A stretch of 64,000 nucleotides of DNA. It comes from Heliocidaris tuberculata (Eukaryota > Echinodermata > Echinoidea > Camarodonta > Echinometridae). Positions 1-9,900 of this stretch are shown one piece after another. Both the position numbers and the translations under genes were made by a program. Every line of letters starts with the position of its first letter. Position 1 is the first letter of the stretch. The notes under the pieces were generated by a model that did not search any database, had not been told where the DNA came from, and saw nothing but the letters and a program-made list of their open reading frames with translations. Where the stretch lies: positions 34,622,277 to 34,686,276 of the forward strand of contig CM046845.1 in NCBI GenBank assembly GCA_025618425.1. The letters run 5' to 3'.

Positions 1-258
1 GTGTGTGTAACACTTGCTTTAATTAAAGCGCGCATCTGCGCAGCGCAAGCGCAAGCGCATTTTCGGTGGCTTACAACATGTATTTTTAGACTCTATTTAA
101 TTTGCATACTGAATAACGCAAGCTAACTAGCTAGCTAGGCCTAAGGCTATGACAGTCTAGTACGAGTTTCAAATCTTTACTAGCAAGATCTACACTGTAT
201 TTTTAGATCATCTGGAGAATATAGATCTAGATCTAAGATAGATCTCAGTCAACGGATA
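1..258 (+). promoter_or_regulatory. CpG-rich block, possible promoter/5' UTR of the + arrestin gene
   Basis: Positions 25-65 hold GCGCGCATCTGCGCAGCGC and further GCGCAAGCGCAAGCGC-type repeats, unlike the AT-rich DNA around them. GCGC/TGCGCA palindromes of this kind are frequent in TATA-less animal promoters (NRF1-like). The block lies about 200 bp before the tentative ATG at 259. No TATA box is obvious. The role is inferred from position and composition only. Confidence 0.25.
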
Positions 259-1180
259 ATGCCTCAAAAAATTGGTGAGTAGAAAACCGTTTATCACTTG
301 AATAAATTCGAGCTAAAAAAAGTTAGGTCTAACAAGTTAACGTTTACTTTGTTGGTCAACATGGTCAAATCTTTCAGCTGTTTTTATGCTAAATAATCAG
401 CACAAAACATGGACGCATTTTTTTTAGCGCACAGGTTATTTTCAAACAAACTAAAAAATGTGATCCATTAGCAGTTTGAAATGAATTTGGTATCACATGT
501 CTGATAGGAAATTATATGCCCATTTTTTTTTTGTGTGTGCTAAGCTAAAGAGAAGTAATAATAGGTCTACTTGATCTAATTAGACTAGATCTATGTTTAA
601 TCCATCCCTTCATATTAAGACAAATTGAAAAGGAATAGATCATGTACTCTAAGACAACGTTAACTTAGATAGAATGAGTTAGATCTAGATCTAGGGTCTA
701 TGTTTGATGTGACATCTTGGGAAGTTCTCGAGCTATAAGTATAAATATAAACTTGTCCATCACAAACTAGATCTAGATCTAGTTAGTACCGTATCTATTG
801 TTAAATAAACATAACTTAGACTAAAATTTTTTAGACATAGATCTAGGACCCAACTTTTAACGTTAGATCTAACGTTAACTGTTACGTGTGTAGATCTAAG
901 ATTGATTTTTCGGTCTAGTCTAGATCTAGACTAGTACTGGACAGGTCTACCGACACTCAGTCTTAGACCTAACGTTAAAACATCACTGGGAAATCGATCA
1001 AACGTTAGATCTACGGTAACGTTTGAGGTAGAGACTAGGCTGATAGTTAACTGTTACTAGATCTAGACTAGGTCTAACGTTGACAGTTAGATCTAACTTT
1101 AGGTAGAATCTAGATAGAAATCTACTAAAAGAAACAAACAAAAACTCTAGATCTAATCTAAGTACGGTACGGTAACGTTA
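120..1180. repeat. TAGATCTA / AACGTTA palindrome-rich low-complexity region
   Basis: About 1 kb is studded with AGATCTAGATCT, CTAGATCTAG and TCTAACGTTAGATCTAACG-type words, in both orientations because they are palindromic. There is no fixed repeat period and no open frame. It lies inside the first intron if the exon at 259-274 is real. Confidence 0.6.
259..274 (+). CDS. Tentative first coding exon of the + strand arrestin gene (MPQKI)
   Basis: An ATG followed by five codons (MPQKI) and a single G ends at a full consensus donor, G|GTGAGT. The phase (1) matches the GT-starting exon at 6853 and would complete a Gly codon. A CpG-rich block lies about 200 bp upstream. Direct joining to 6853 would lack the first beta strands of the fold, so a further phase 1-1 exon of about 100 bp would be expected between them; I searched for one by eye and did not find it. 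The site may be coincidence. Confidence 0.3.
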
Positions 1181-1184
1181 CTCG

Positions 1185-1680
1185 CTACACACACACACGC
1201 ATAAAAAAAAGCAAATTCAAATTTGTTGAGAATAATCTATACTGTATGACTAGACTGTTTTTCAACATTTTGTTAAATTGCCTCCTTTTGGAAGATCTGG
1301 ACTCAAATGCAGGCAATTTCGCTGCAAAAAATAAAAGTAATTTAGGATCCAACGTTAGACTATGTCCGGTAAACGACCTTTTCGTGCCAGGTCCGCGAGA
1401 ATTTCGTTTCGCTACACTAACCGAGATCACGCTATACTACAGCCTATGCCTGCTAGCTACGCGACATGCACAGTTAAACCCGACTTAAACTACCCCCTGC
1501 GCGAGTCTAAATTTCGAGGGAGTTATTACCACACTTAGACTGAGGTTAAACTAAACCTCGCTATCGGAATACCAAATTTTAGCCTGGGGTTAAATATGGC
1601 GACTTAGACCAAGGTTATTACCACACTTAGACTGGGGTTAAGTTAAACCCGGCTATCAGAATACGGGCCAGTGTGTCTAA
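1185..1680. other. Non-coding stretch with a duplicated TTATTACCACACTTAGACTG motif
   Basis: The only structure I see is a pair of similar segments (about 1522-1577 and 1615-1668), each containing TTATTACCACACTTAGACTG followed by GGTTAA and a CCTCG/CCCGG-CTATC block. Short ORFs here overlap on both strands and show no protein family. Confidence 0.4.
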
Positions 1681-1935
1681 CTAAATACAATGCACAATGA
1701 GTATATACACTGCACATACAACAGTGACTGCACATAGAGTGTGTGCAGGGAACATGACAATGGGATGAAATGTACAATGAACAGGTGATATGGATGGAGA
1801 TGGTATGGTGGGTGACTGGCAGGTGAAAAATGTAATGGACAAGCATGAGATGAGCATGAGCATAAATGTAAACATAACAAAGTTCTCTGACTCATACATG
1901 TAGTGTTCAAAATAAGGCTCTACATTAGTTTAAAG

Positions 1936-2706
1936 CAGGGATGTAAGACTTCTGGATTTTTCAAAATCAAAGAAATATTTCCGGGTTTTTTTCTGTGACA
2001 TGTTAGGTGTTGAAGGCATTATCGTACTTTCGTGTACATTAACCTAGTGGCGGAAAAAAAACCCCTCCCAAATGAAATATAGTCTTTTACTGGCCGTTTC
2101 ATACGAAGTATGTTAATATAGTGTGAAGTGGTTCTCGTACGCACAGCACGAATTTTGTATAAAAATCCTGGTAACGAGTATGTGTGGACAAGTGCTATGG
2201 ACTGTAAAACCATGCGCTTTACTAAAATTCGCGTAACAGCCACGTAATGATTTTGTATTTTGAACGTGCGGCGACAGGAAAAGTGGCTGATGTATGAGAC
2301 TAAGCGTTCTGGAATGTGCATTGTCAGGACGACCGCATGGCGAAGCTAGCGCTAGCACACTAATATACACACATACACGTGCACAGCGCGATGCGCTGTG
2401 TATTGTGTACTGTCGATGTCGCATCGCATACTGCACAGATACTTGGAAGTGTACGACTTTGTGATAGCGTTTCGACTTCGTTTCCTGATTTTCTTGTGCC
2501 TCTTATTGGAATTAAAAAATCAAAATGGAAGTGGACAGGACTGCAAGATTGTAAGAAATAAATACATATATGTATGTGCATGTATGTGTTAGCTTTAAAA
2601 TTTCGGGGGGGGGGGGGTCTCCTCACACCAACACCTACACTTGACTGAATCACTATGCTCGTCAAATATTTTCCTGATTTTTTTTTGCTACCCACTTACA
2701 TCCCTG
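1936..2706. mobile_element. hAT-like nonautonomous TIR element, about 770 bp
   Basis: The left end CAGGGATGTAAG and the right end CTTACATCCCTG are inverted copies. The element is bracketed by the direct repeat TTAAAG. CAGGG...CCCTG termini resemble hAT elements, although those usually have 8-bp target duplications. The interior includes a G-run near 2605-2617 and no transposase frame. Confidence 0.6.
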
Positions 2707-2944
2707 TTAAAGCAAGTTACAATATTCCATTGTACCTTTGTAACATGGTTTATGTAAATGTGTGTTGATTGTACTTCTTGTATTCCATATTCACTTTGTT
2801 TTCTCTTAACCCCCCCTTTCTCCCTCTACTTCCTCTATATCCCACCTTCTCTCTATATCCCACCCTCTCTCACTTATAAATACATGTACAAGCTTATCTG
2901 AAGATAACCTTGTACTCAGACTAGCTCTTTTATGGGTGAATAGG
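2707..2944. other. Unassigned spacer between two TIR elements
   Basis: AT-rich DNA with a short pyrimidine-rich stretch (2810-2870, repeated CTCTATATCCCACC). No coding or repeat assignment can be supported. Confidence 0.3.
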
Positions 2945-3417
2945 CCCCGGGGGGGGGGGGGGGGGGCACTCACGTATATTGGTGGTACGGGGACGTGCCG
3001 CTTTGATGACCCCCTTTTTCAGACCCCGATTTCCGTTCTCTAGATACTCAGTTCCGCTCAGGAGCCGCTCAGCCCCGCTCTGAAGACCCCCATTATGAAA
3101 CATATCCGTTCGCATGCGGCCGGGAGCGTGGCGGAGGCAGTGGTCGCTCGACCTGGTCTCGCGCCCTAGGCCCTTTCGTCGCGCGAGCCTTGAAAACTGC
3201 TCCAGCTAGCTAGCTCCTAGCGCTACAAGACCCCCTATTTTCACTCAGCCGGTTAGTTTTGTAGTTCCCTAGACCCTGTTTTTCACTCTGCCCAACACTA
3301 GATCATAGTTCCCAAGACCCCGTATTTTACACCTTGAAGTCAGTTCCTTAGACCCCCTTTTCGGGAATTCGTGAGGCACACCCCCGTCAAAATATAATTC
3401 GAGTGCCCCCCCCGGGG
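2945..3417. mobile_element. GC-rich TIR element with CCCCGGGG termini
   Basis: The left end is CCCC followed by a G-run and GCACTCACGTATATT. The right end is AATATAATTCGAGTGC followed by a C-run and GGGG, the inverse of the left. The 6-bp direct repeat AATAGG flanks both sides. The interior repeats AGACCCC(C/T) words. No ORF of note; nonautonomous. Confidence 0.65.
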
Positions 3418-4070
3418 AATAGGCTTCAGTAGCTATTGTGTGTATCAGCAGGCCCTTTTCCAGGCTAGATCATTCATATACAGGAGAGGAAAATAATTAT
3501 TTAAAATTTCACTTTCAATTCTGAATCTCCTAATTTGTGGCACAGTAAGAGTGGAAGAGTCCATGAATCAGGTAATCTAGCAAATTTAAGAAAATTAATC
3601 TTGCTTAGAGCAATTTTGTTGTCTGTTTTTGACTGCTGCAACAGTGAATGTTGGACACAGTCCCACATAGGCAAAGGCCCATGAGTGCCCTCTCTCTGCC
3701 TGTCATTTTCTTTATGTCTCTCTCTCTCTCTCTCCTTTCCAAACAAAGTGCCATTTATCTTTATTTCTCCTTCTTAAATGTATACGCATATATTTTTTTT
3801 CTTCTTTCTTTGCAACCAGTAGGGCCTACGTTTACAAGCGTAGCTTTTTTTCCGGTCCTTCTACTTGCAAATATTTTGTTTTTGTTGTATATTACAAAAC
3901 ATGTAACAACTTACAGCCTTGCCATTATGCCTATGGCTATGGATCAGACTTTTATATATTATGTAGGCCCCCTATTGTGTATAATTATCATGTATTATGT
4001 ATTATGCATTTGTATGTTTGCTTGATGTGGAATAAAACTGAACTGAACTGAAATGAACTGAATTTCGGCC
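3418..4070. other. Spacer ending in a possible LINE 3' tail
   Basis: Mostly AT-rich with a (CT)n microsatellite at 3716-3735. The segment ending at 4030-4065 has AATAAAACTGAACTGAACTG, a short tandem tail like those at 3' ends of some LINEs. No reverse transcriptase coding is visible, so the assignment is weak. Confidence 0.3.
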
Positions 4071-4084
4071 CACTTGTGATCGAA

Positions 4085-4480
4085 GCCTATGGCAAGCCTA
4101 ATGCCCAATAATTCCGATAAACTCAGTTTATATCGCCGATAAACTAAGTTTTTTGAGCGATATAATAAACATAGTTTATTACCGATAAAGAGGGATTTTC
4201 TCGATAAACAGAGTTTTTCATTTGATATGCAGAGTTTCTCTCGATAAACTCTGTTTATCACTCAAAAACTAACTCTGTTTTTCGGCAATAAACTATGGTA
4301 AGTTTTTCAATTGATTAGCAGAGTTTCTTGATAAACTAAGTTTATTACTTTGAAAACCCTGTTTTTCGAGGTGATAAACAGGGTTTTTCAAAAAACTATG
4401 TTTATCAAACACTAAACAGAGATTTTCACTCGAAAAACTATGTTTATCAAACGATAAACGGTTTTTCGATATGCAGAGTT
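4085..4480. repeat. Cluster of quasi-palindromic AAACTCTGTTTATC motifs
   Basis: Variants of GATAAACT(C/A)(T/A)GTTTATC and GAAAAACTNNGTTTATC recur more than ten times at irregular 20-35 bp spacing. Each can fold on itself. There is no coding potential. Confidence 0.6.
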
Positions 4481-4619
4481 ATTGTAAATTTACCACAAGT
4501 CTGGTGCTACAAAAGTGCATAAAGAAACTGGCCTGTGGGCATCGAATTCGAACATAGTCAGCAAAATGCCTTCTTGTGAAGCCATCAACTGTACCGATCG
4601 ACTTCTTTCATTCATTTAA

Positions 4620-5650
4620 TCTATCCTCTTCTCTTTCCTTTTCAAGTGCACACTCACAACCAAGGCAGGAAAAGATAGAAGAAAAGGAAAAAACAAAGAA
4701 ATACATGTACATAAGGAAAGAGAAGGGGATAGATCAAATGAAAAACACAAAGAAATACAAAAGGAAAAGAAATTTCTTTGTTTTTCCTTCCATCTATCCT
4801 CTTCTCTTTCCTTGATATGTATTTTATGTTTTTATAATCCTTTCATCTATACCCTCTCCCCTTTCTTTATGTATTTCTTTGTTTTTTCTTCCTATCTATC
4901 CTCTTCTCTTTCCTTGTATTTCTTTGTTTTTCCTTCTATCTAACCTCATCTCTTTCCTTATGTATTTCTTTGTTTTTCCTTTCATCTATATCCTCTCCTC
5001 TTTATGTATTTCTTTGTTTTTTTCCCAACTATCCTCTTCTCTAAATCCATAATTATGTATTCTTTTTTTTTTCTTTAATCTATATCCTCTCCCCTTTCTT
5101 TATGTATTTCTTTGTTTTTTCTTCCTATCTATCCTCTTCTCTTTCCTTGTATTTCTTTGTTTTTCCTTCTATCTAACCTCATCTCTTTCCTTATGTATTT
5201 CTTTGTTTTTCCTTTCATCTATATCCTCTCCTCTTTATGTATTTCTTTGTTTTTTTCCCAACTATCCTCTTCTCTAAATCCGTATGTATTCTTTTTTTTT
5301 TCTTTAATCTATATCCTCTCCCCTTTCTTTATGTATTTCTTTGTTTTTTCCTTCCATCTATCCTCTCCCCTTTTCTTATGTATTTCTTTGTTTTTCCTTC
5401 CACCTATCCTTTTTTCTTTCCTTATGTAATCTTTGCTTTTCCTTTCATCTATATCCTCTCCCCCTTTCTTTATGCATTTCTTTGTTTTTTCTTCCATCTG
5501 TCCTCTTCTCTTTCCTTCCATCTATATTCTTCTTTCATTATGTATTTCTTTGATTTTCCTTTCATCTATCCTCTTCTCTTTCCTTGTATTTCTTTGTTTT
5601 TACTTCCATCTATCCTCTTCTCTTTCCTTGTATTTCTCTGTTTTTCTTTG
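4620..5650. repeat. Pyrimidine-rich satellite with an inverted (purine) start
   Basis: Units of about 45-60 bp of the form CTTTCCTTATGTATTTCTTTG then TTTTTCCTTCCATCTATCCTC repeat from about 4775 to 5640. From 4660 to 4770 the same motif runs in the opposite orientation, so the array is head to head around 4773. A larger unit of about 230 bp recurs: CTTTCTTTATG starts at 4861, 5094 and 5323. Long ORFs through it (Phe/Leu/Ser-rich) are composition artefacts. Confidence 0.75.
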
Positions 5651-5814
5651 TAGACCCGGAAGTGTCTTGTAAATTCTGGGATATGTCGTCGACCCGCAGT
5701 CACTCACGCGATTTTCTGATCCACCATACATTGGACAAAGACGATATATACAAGCGGGCCACGCACGCATACTGACCGGGCATCTTCGGCAGCCCAAAAT
5801 ATATTGTTACAAAG

Positions 5815-6121
5815 TTAGATAGCACATTGTTATAGGTCCTCCAAAAAGAAAAAGATCGTACAAAGTTACATGTATACATTTTGAAAAATAGACATTTTAG
5901 TCATTTTTTGTGTTGGAGTGAATGGGAAAGTTGACCGTCTCTACATCGCAGTGACCGTACTGATTCAGCAAATTTGAAATTCCCATATGTAAAGTGATTA
6001 AAACTTAAAAGAAATATCTTTCTTATTGTTTGTCTGATTTTGTTCAAACTTTCACCAATCTGCTCTAATTTTTCTACTTTCACACAAATCAAATTATGAC
6101 AAAGGTTGGATTGCCCTTTAA
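5815..6121. mobile_element. Right half of the TTAAAGGG MITE family
   Basis: Closely parallels the right half of the full copy at 41066-41657: ATTGTTATAGGTC, GACATTTTAGTCATTTT, CAATCTGCT and the terminal GGTTGGATTGCCCTTTAA. The left half is missing. Confidence 0.6.
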
Positions 6122-6240
6122 CATGGAAGCATTTTGACTCGACTCAAGGCATTTAGGGATATAGTTAGGTACACAGACGGATCCAAATGGGAAATGGTGT
6201 TTGTGCACTTTTAAAAAACATAGATTCCTGTGGAAAATTA
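6122..6240 (+). pseudogene. Retrotransposon RNase H fossil
   Basis: One frame reads HGSILTRLKAFRDIVRYTDG and, after a one-base shift, continues GNGVCALLKNIDSCGKL. The Y-T-D-G-S-K followed by G-N-G-V is the first conserved block of RNase H from non-LTR retrotransposons. The frameshift and its short length mark it as dead. It lies in the region upstream of arrestin exon A. Confidence 0.55.
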
Positions 6241-6852
6241 AAGGGGAATTAGTCCAGTCCAAGAATCACTTGGTTTTAATAGAAGCAGAAAAATCAGTCC
6301 AACAGATCATAAAAGGTTTGAGGAAAATTAGACAACTAATAAGAAAATTATGAATTTTTTAGTGGCATGAAAAAGTAGCCCGAGAATCCAATATATACTT
6401 GTAATAAAACATTTGTTTACTTCTGAATTACAAAAGAGGCTAGCGGTAAACTAAATTTGTACTGTGAGTAAACCTTTGTTCAGACTCCCAAATGAGTTGG
6501 TTGATTTTGCTTGATGTTTTAATATATATGTGAATGTAAAATGAAACTTCTGATGTAATTGTGGATTTTAAAAGGGTTATGAATATAGGCGAATGGATTT
6601 TTAATTTTTTTAAATTGCACCATTAAAATGAGTCAAAGTGAAAGATGGTCCAAAATTTATATTACCCTAGTTTAGAAATTGAGTGTAGATTTATGAATGA
6701 AGGAGTTAAAGAAGTAAGCCTTGCTATGTTGAATTTGGTTGCCAGATATATCCCCAAAATATATCAAGCCCAGCATGATAGCACTTTGAACTATGTCATC
6801 CTTGCCTATTATATATAGTAACCCCTATTTTTATGTTTCTAATCTATACTAG
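6241..6852. other. AT-rich stretch before arrestin exon A, with a MITE left-arm remnant
   Basis: 6241-6360 (TAAAGGGGAATTAG, then AGCAGAAAAATCAG and AGAAAATTATGAATTTTT) resembles the left arm of the TTAAAGGG MITEs. The rest shows no gene, repeat period or splice-competent arrestin exon that I could recognise. Confidence 0.35.
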
Positions 6853-6987
6853 GTATCCAAATAAAATGTGTTGGCAAATCTTATACACATTGGACAGAGA
6901 CAGAGGGAAGTGGAGACAACCAACGAACAGTGAGCTACACTACTAATCATAAATACTTCAAACAGGAAGTCACACTAAGAGGTGCAG
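6853..6987 (+). CDS. Arrestin + gene, arrestin_N exon A
   Basis: 135 bp, phase 1 in and 1 out, acceptor ACTAG|GT, donor GCAG|GTGAGT. It encodes residues running from GIQIKCVGKSYTHWTET to FKQEVTLRGA. The G-x-x-x-x-W-T-E pattern and the closing strand-turn-strand are typical of arrestin_N. 27 of 45 residues match exon A of the - strand paralog, by my count. Confidence 0.92.
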
Positions 6988-9900
6988 GTGAGTATACCTA
7001 AAAGGAAATAGTAAACCATCAAGGAAGAGGATTTTCTATTTAATGATAATAAAAATATTAACTGTTTTTATGCCTCCGCCCACTGAAGGAGGCATTATGT
7101 TTTCGGGTTGTCCGTCCGTCTGTCCCGCTTTCTTGTTTTCGCGATAACTCAAGAACCACGCGAGGTATGAACTTTTTTTTTTTACAGGTGCACATATGCT
7201 ATTCTAGCCACATTGACGTTAGCATCCCACCGAGTACCCATTTAACACCTGGATGGAGAGGAGCAATGTAAATAAAATGCCTTGTTCAAGTGCTATGCTG
7301 GAGTTTAAACCTCCAGTCAAGTGATTAAACAACTCTACAATTGGGTTAAATGAAATGTTCTATTGCTCATTACATTGACAATATTGTAACAGTTGTTTTT
7401 TCCCTCTGTGTTACATTCTACAAACTAATATAATAAAACTCTGTGAATTAATGAATTATCCTATCTTGATGAAAAGATAAGATAAGTTTGTATTGGATCG
7501 AGGGAGGTTTCCTGCTATATCTTTGACATCTGTTCACAAAATATAGTATTAAAGGAATTACTATTAAATACTTTTAGTTTATATGACAAAAATAATTCCA
7601 AATTGTTTTCAAGATGATAAACCAGTAAAGGCAAAGTGAAAATTATCTGTAATAAAAAGGAATTTGTTTGGTATTTCTACATGTTCATTGCACACTTAGA
7701 GAGCCAAGAAATTAACAAGAGGCAAATTATCTTTTTACAGTTTTAACACACTTAACATGGTGATTATTTTTGCCTATAACTTAGCAATATTTTTTTTGTC
7801 TAGCAGTTTAAGGTGCATGCTAGGTCACACTTCAACCACTTCAATTTCTTACTCCGGAATGTTGAATGATACCTTTCAAGATTTTGATCAGTACTTTGCA
7901 ATAAATATTTAATGAATATGGGTCCTGTCATGGTCCCCTTTTCAGAAAAACCTGAAGACAACATGGGTCCCTATTTTCATTTTCCTCTGAAAAAATGTGA
8001 TGCTTGCCTGATGAAATATTGAAGTCCATAATATAGTTACTGAATTCATTTCAGGTTATTTTCCACGTAAAAAACTTATACAATGCAAGATGGCATTGTG
8101 AAAAGTGTGTAATGTTTGTATTGAAAAAATACTTGTACATACAATTTACAAACCCTTAGATACAGGATGGGTTTGAGCCAGTCACCTGTACCGGTATTAT
8201 GATTCCAAGCTTGGGATATTATTTTCAAAACCAGGATAGCCTTATTTGGTTCCTTGCTACCAGTTTGCAATTTTTACATTGGGTAATAAATATCTTGATA
8301 TTAATGTGAAGCAGTGATATGCTTGTTAAACTTGTGACAAGCTTTGTAGTACATTCACATATACATGTACTACAATATGTAACATGCACACAACAATCTC
8401 TATTAGTAACAAGAGTATGGTAGCTTTATCACAAACAATATATGTAATTTAATGTCTCCTTTTTTCCAGGAAAGGGTGAAAGCAATACAGACCGAATCAC
8501 ACTGCCAGCTGGAGAGCACCGATTTCCTTTCCAGTTTCAGATCCCCAGCATGTCATTACCGGCACCCTTTGAAGGTCATTATGGATATGTGAGGTACTAC
8601 GTCAAAGTGTGCATTGACAGACCATGGAAGTTTGACCACCACTCCAAGAGGCTTTTCAGTATATTCACTGTCAAAGATCTTAACTATGAATTCAATGTAT
8701 TGGTAAGCATCTCTTCTACTGACAGTTCCTTAAGAAAATAATTACTTGTCTTCATAAGACATATTGACATTCTAAATTTCCCCTGTAGGTACAGGATAAT
8801 AATGCATGCATCACTGTGCATCCAACAAGATTCTTTTGTCTGATACATGTATTGTATTAACCCATTGCCTACGGGAACAGACTGGTTCCTGTATTAAACC
8901 TATGGGAATAACCAAATTCAGTAGTTAACAGGTTAAAAAAGGTGATATCTATGACTGTTTAACCTTTAGTTTATATTGGTAAAAGGTGATATCTGTCATT
9001 GTTAAACCTTTAGTTTATATAGGTAAAAGGTGATATCTATGACTGTTAAACCTTTAGTTTATATAGGTAAAAGGTGATATCTATGACTGTTAAACCTTTA
9101 GTTTATATAGGTAAAAGGTGATATCTATGACTGTTAAACCTTGAGTATAGGTAAAAAGTGATCTATGACTGTTAAACTTTAAGTTTATATATGTAAAAAG
9201 TGATATCTATTAATGTTAAACTTCAGTTTATATATAGGTCAAAAGTGATATCTGTGACAGTTAAACCTTTAGTTTAAAGTGATATCTATGACTGTTAAAC
9301 CTTTAGTTTATATAGGTAAAAGATGATATCTATGACCGTTAAACCTTTAGTTAAAAAGTGATATACGACTGTTAAACCTTAAGTTTATATACATGTAGGT
9401 AAAAAGTGATTATGTATGACTGTTACACATTTAGTTTATGCAGATAAAAAGCAGAGATGCAGTACAATATACAGATGAAATGTAACAAACATTTATGATA
9501 ATGATGGATATAGCAAGGGGCCCTATACTCAGTTTTTGATTTGTGAACAACCTTGGAATTCATTTCATTTTAGGAGGGATATTTCTGATAGAATTTAGGG
9601 CATACAGGATGAAACAGATATTTACCTTTTTTCAGGTTGTGGGTTTTAGAATACTTCCATCAGACTTATTCACAAGATAGATAGAATTAATCCAGACATT
9701 TGTTGTATGTCATTAAGGAAATGAACTTTTAATGATGTTTGTCTGCATCAATTCTTTGACACATTATTAATATTTGGTCAAAAATTATTCTACCAGAATG
9801 TCTTTAAAGATTTGAATTTCTTCTCATCTAGCATAATTGAGCTACATGTACTTTGTCATATGAATTGCTAATACTCTTTCTTTTCTGGACTATGCCTGTC

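Noticed and set aside
1246..1488. 80-codon ORF as the missing arrestin N-terminus
   Set aside because: Contains PGPREF but no beta-strand pattern of the arrestin N-terminus, and its end does not offer a phase-1 donor to 6853.
5112..5672. Series of Phe/Leu/Ser-rich ORFs that look like membrane proteins
   Set aside because: They translate the pyrimidine-rich satellite; every frame looks hydrophobic there.
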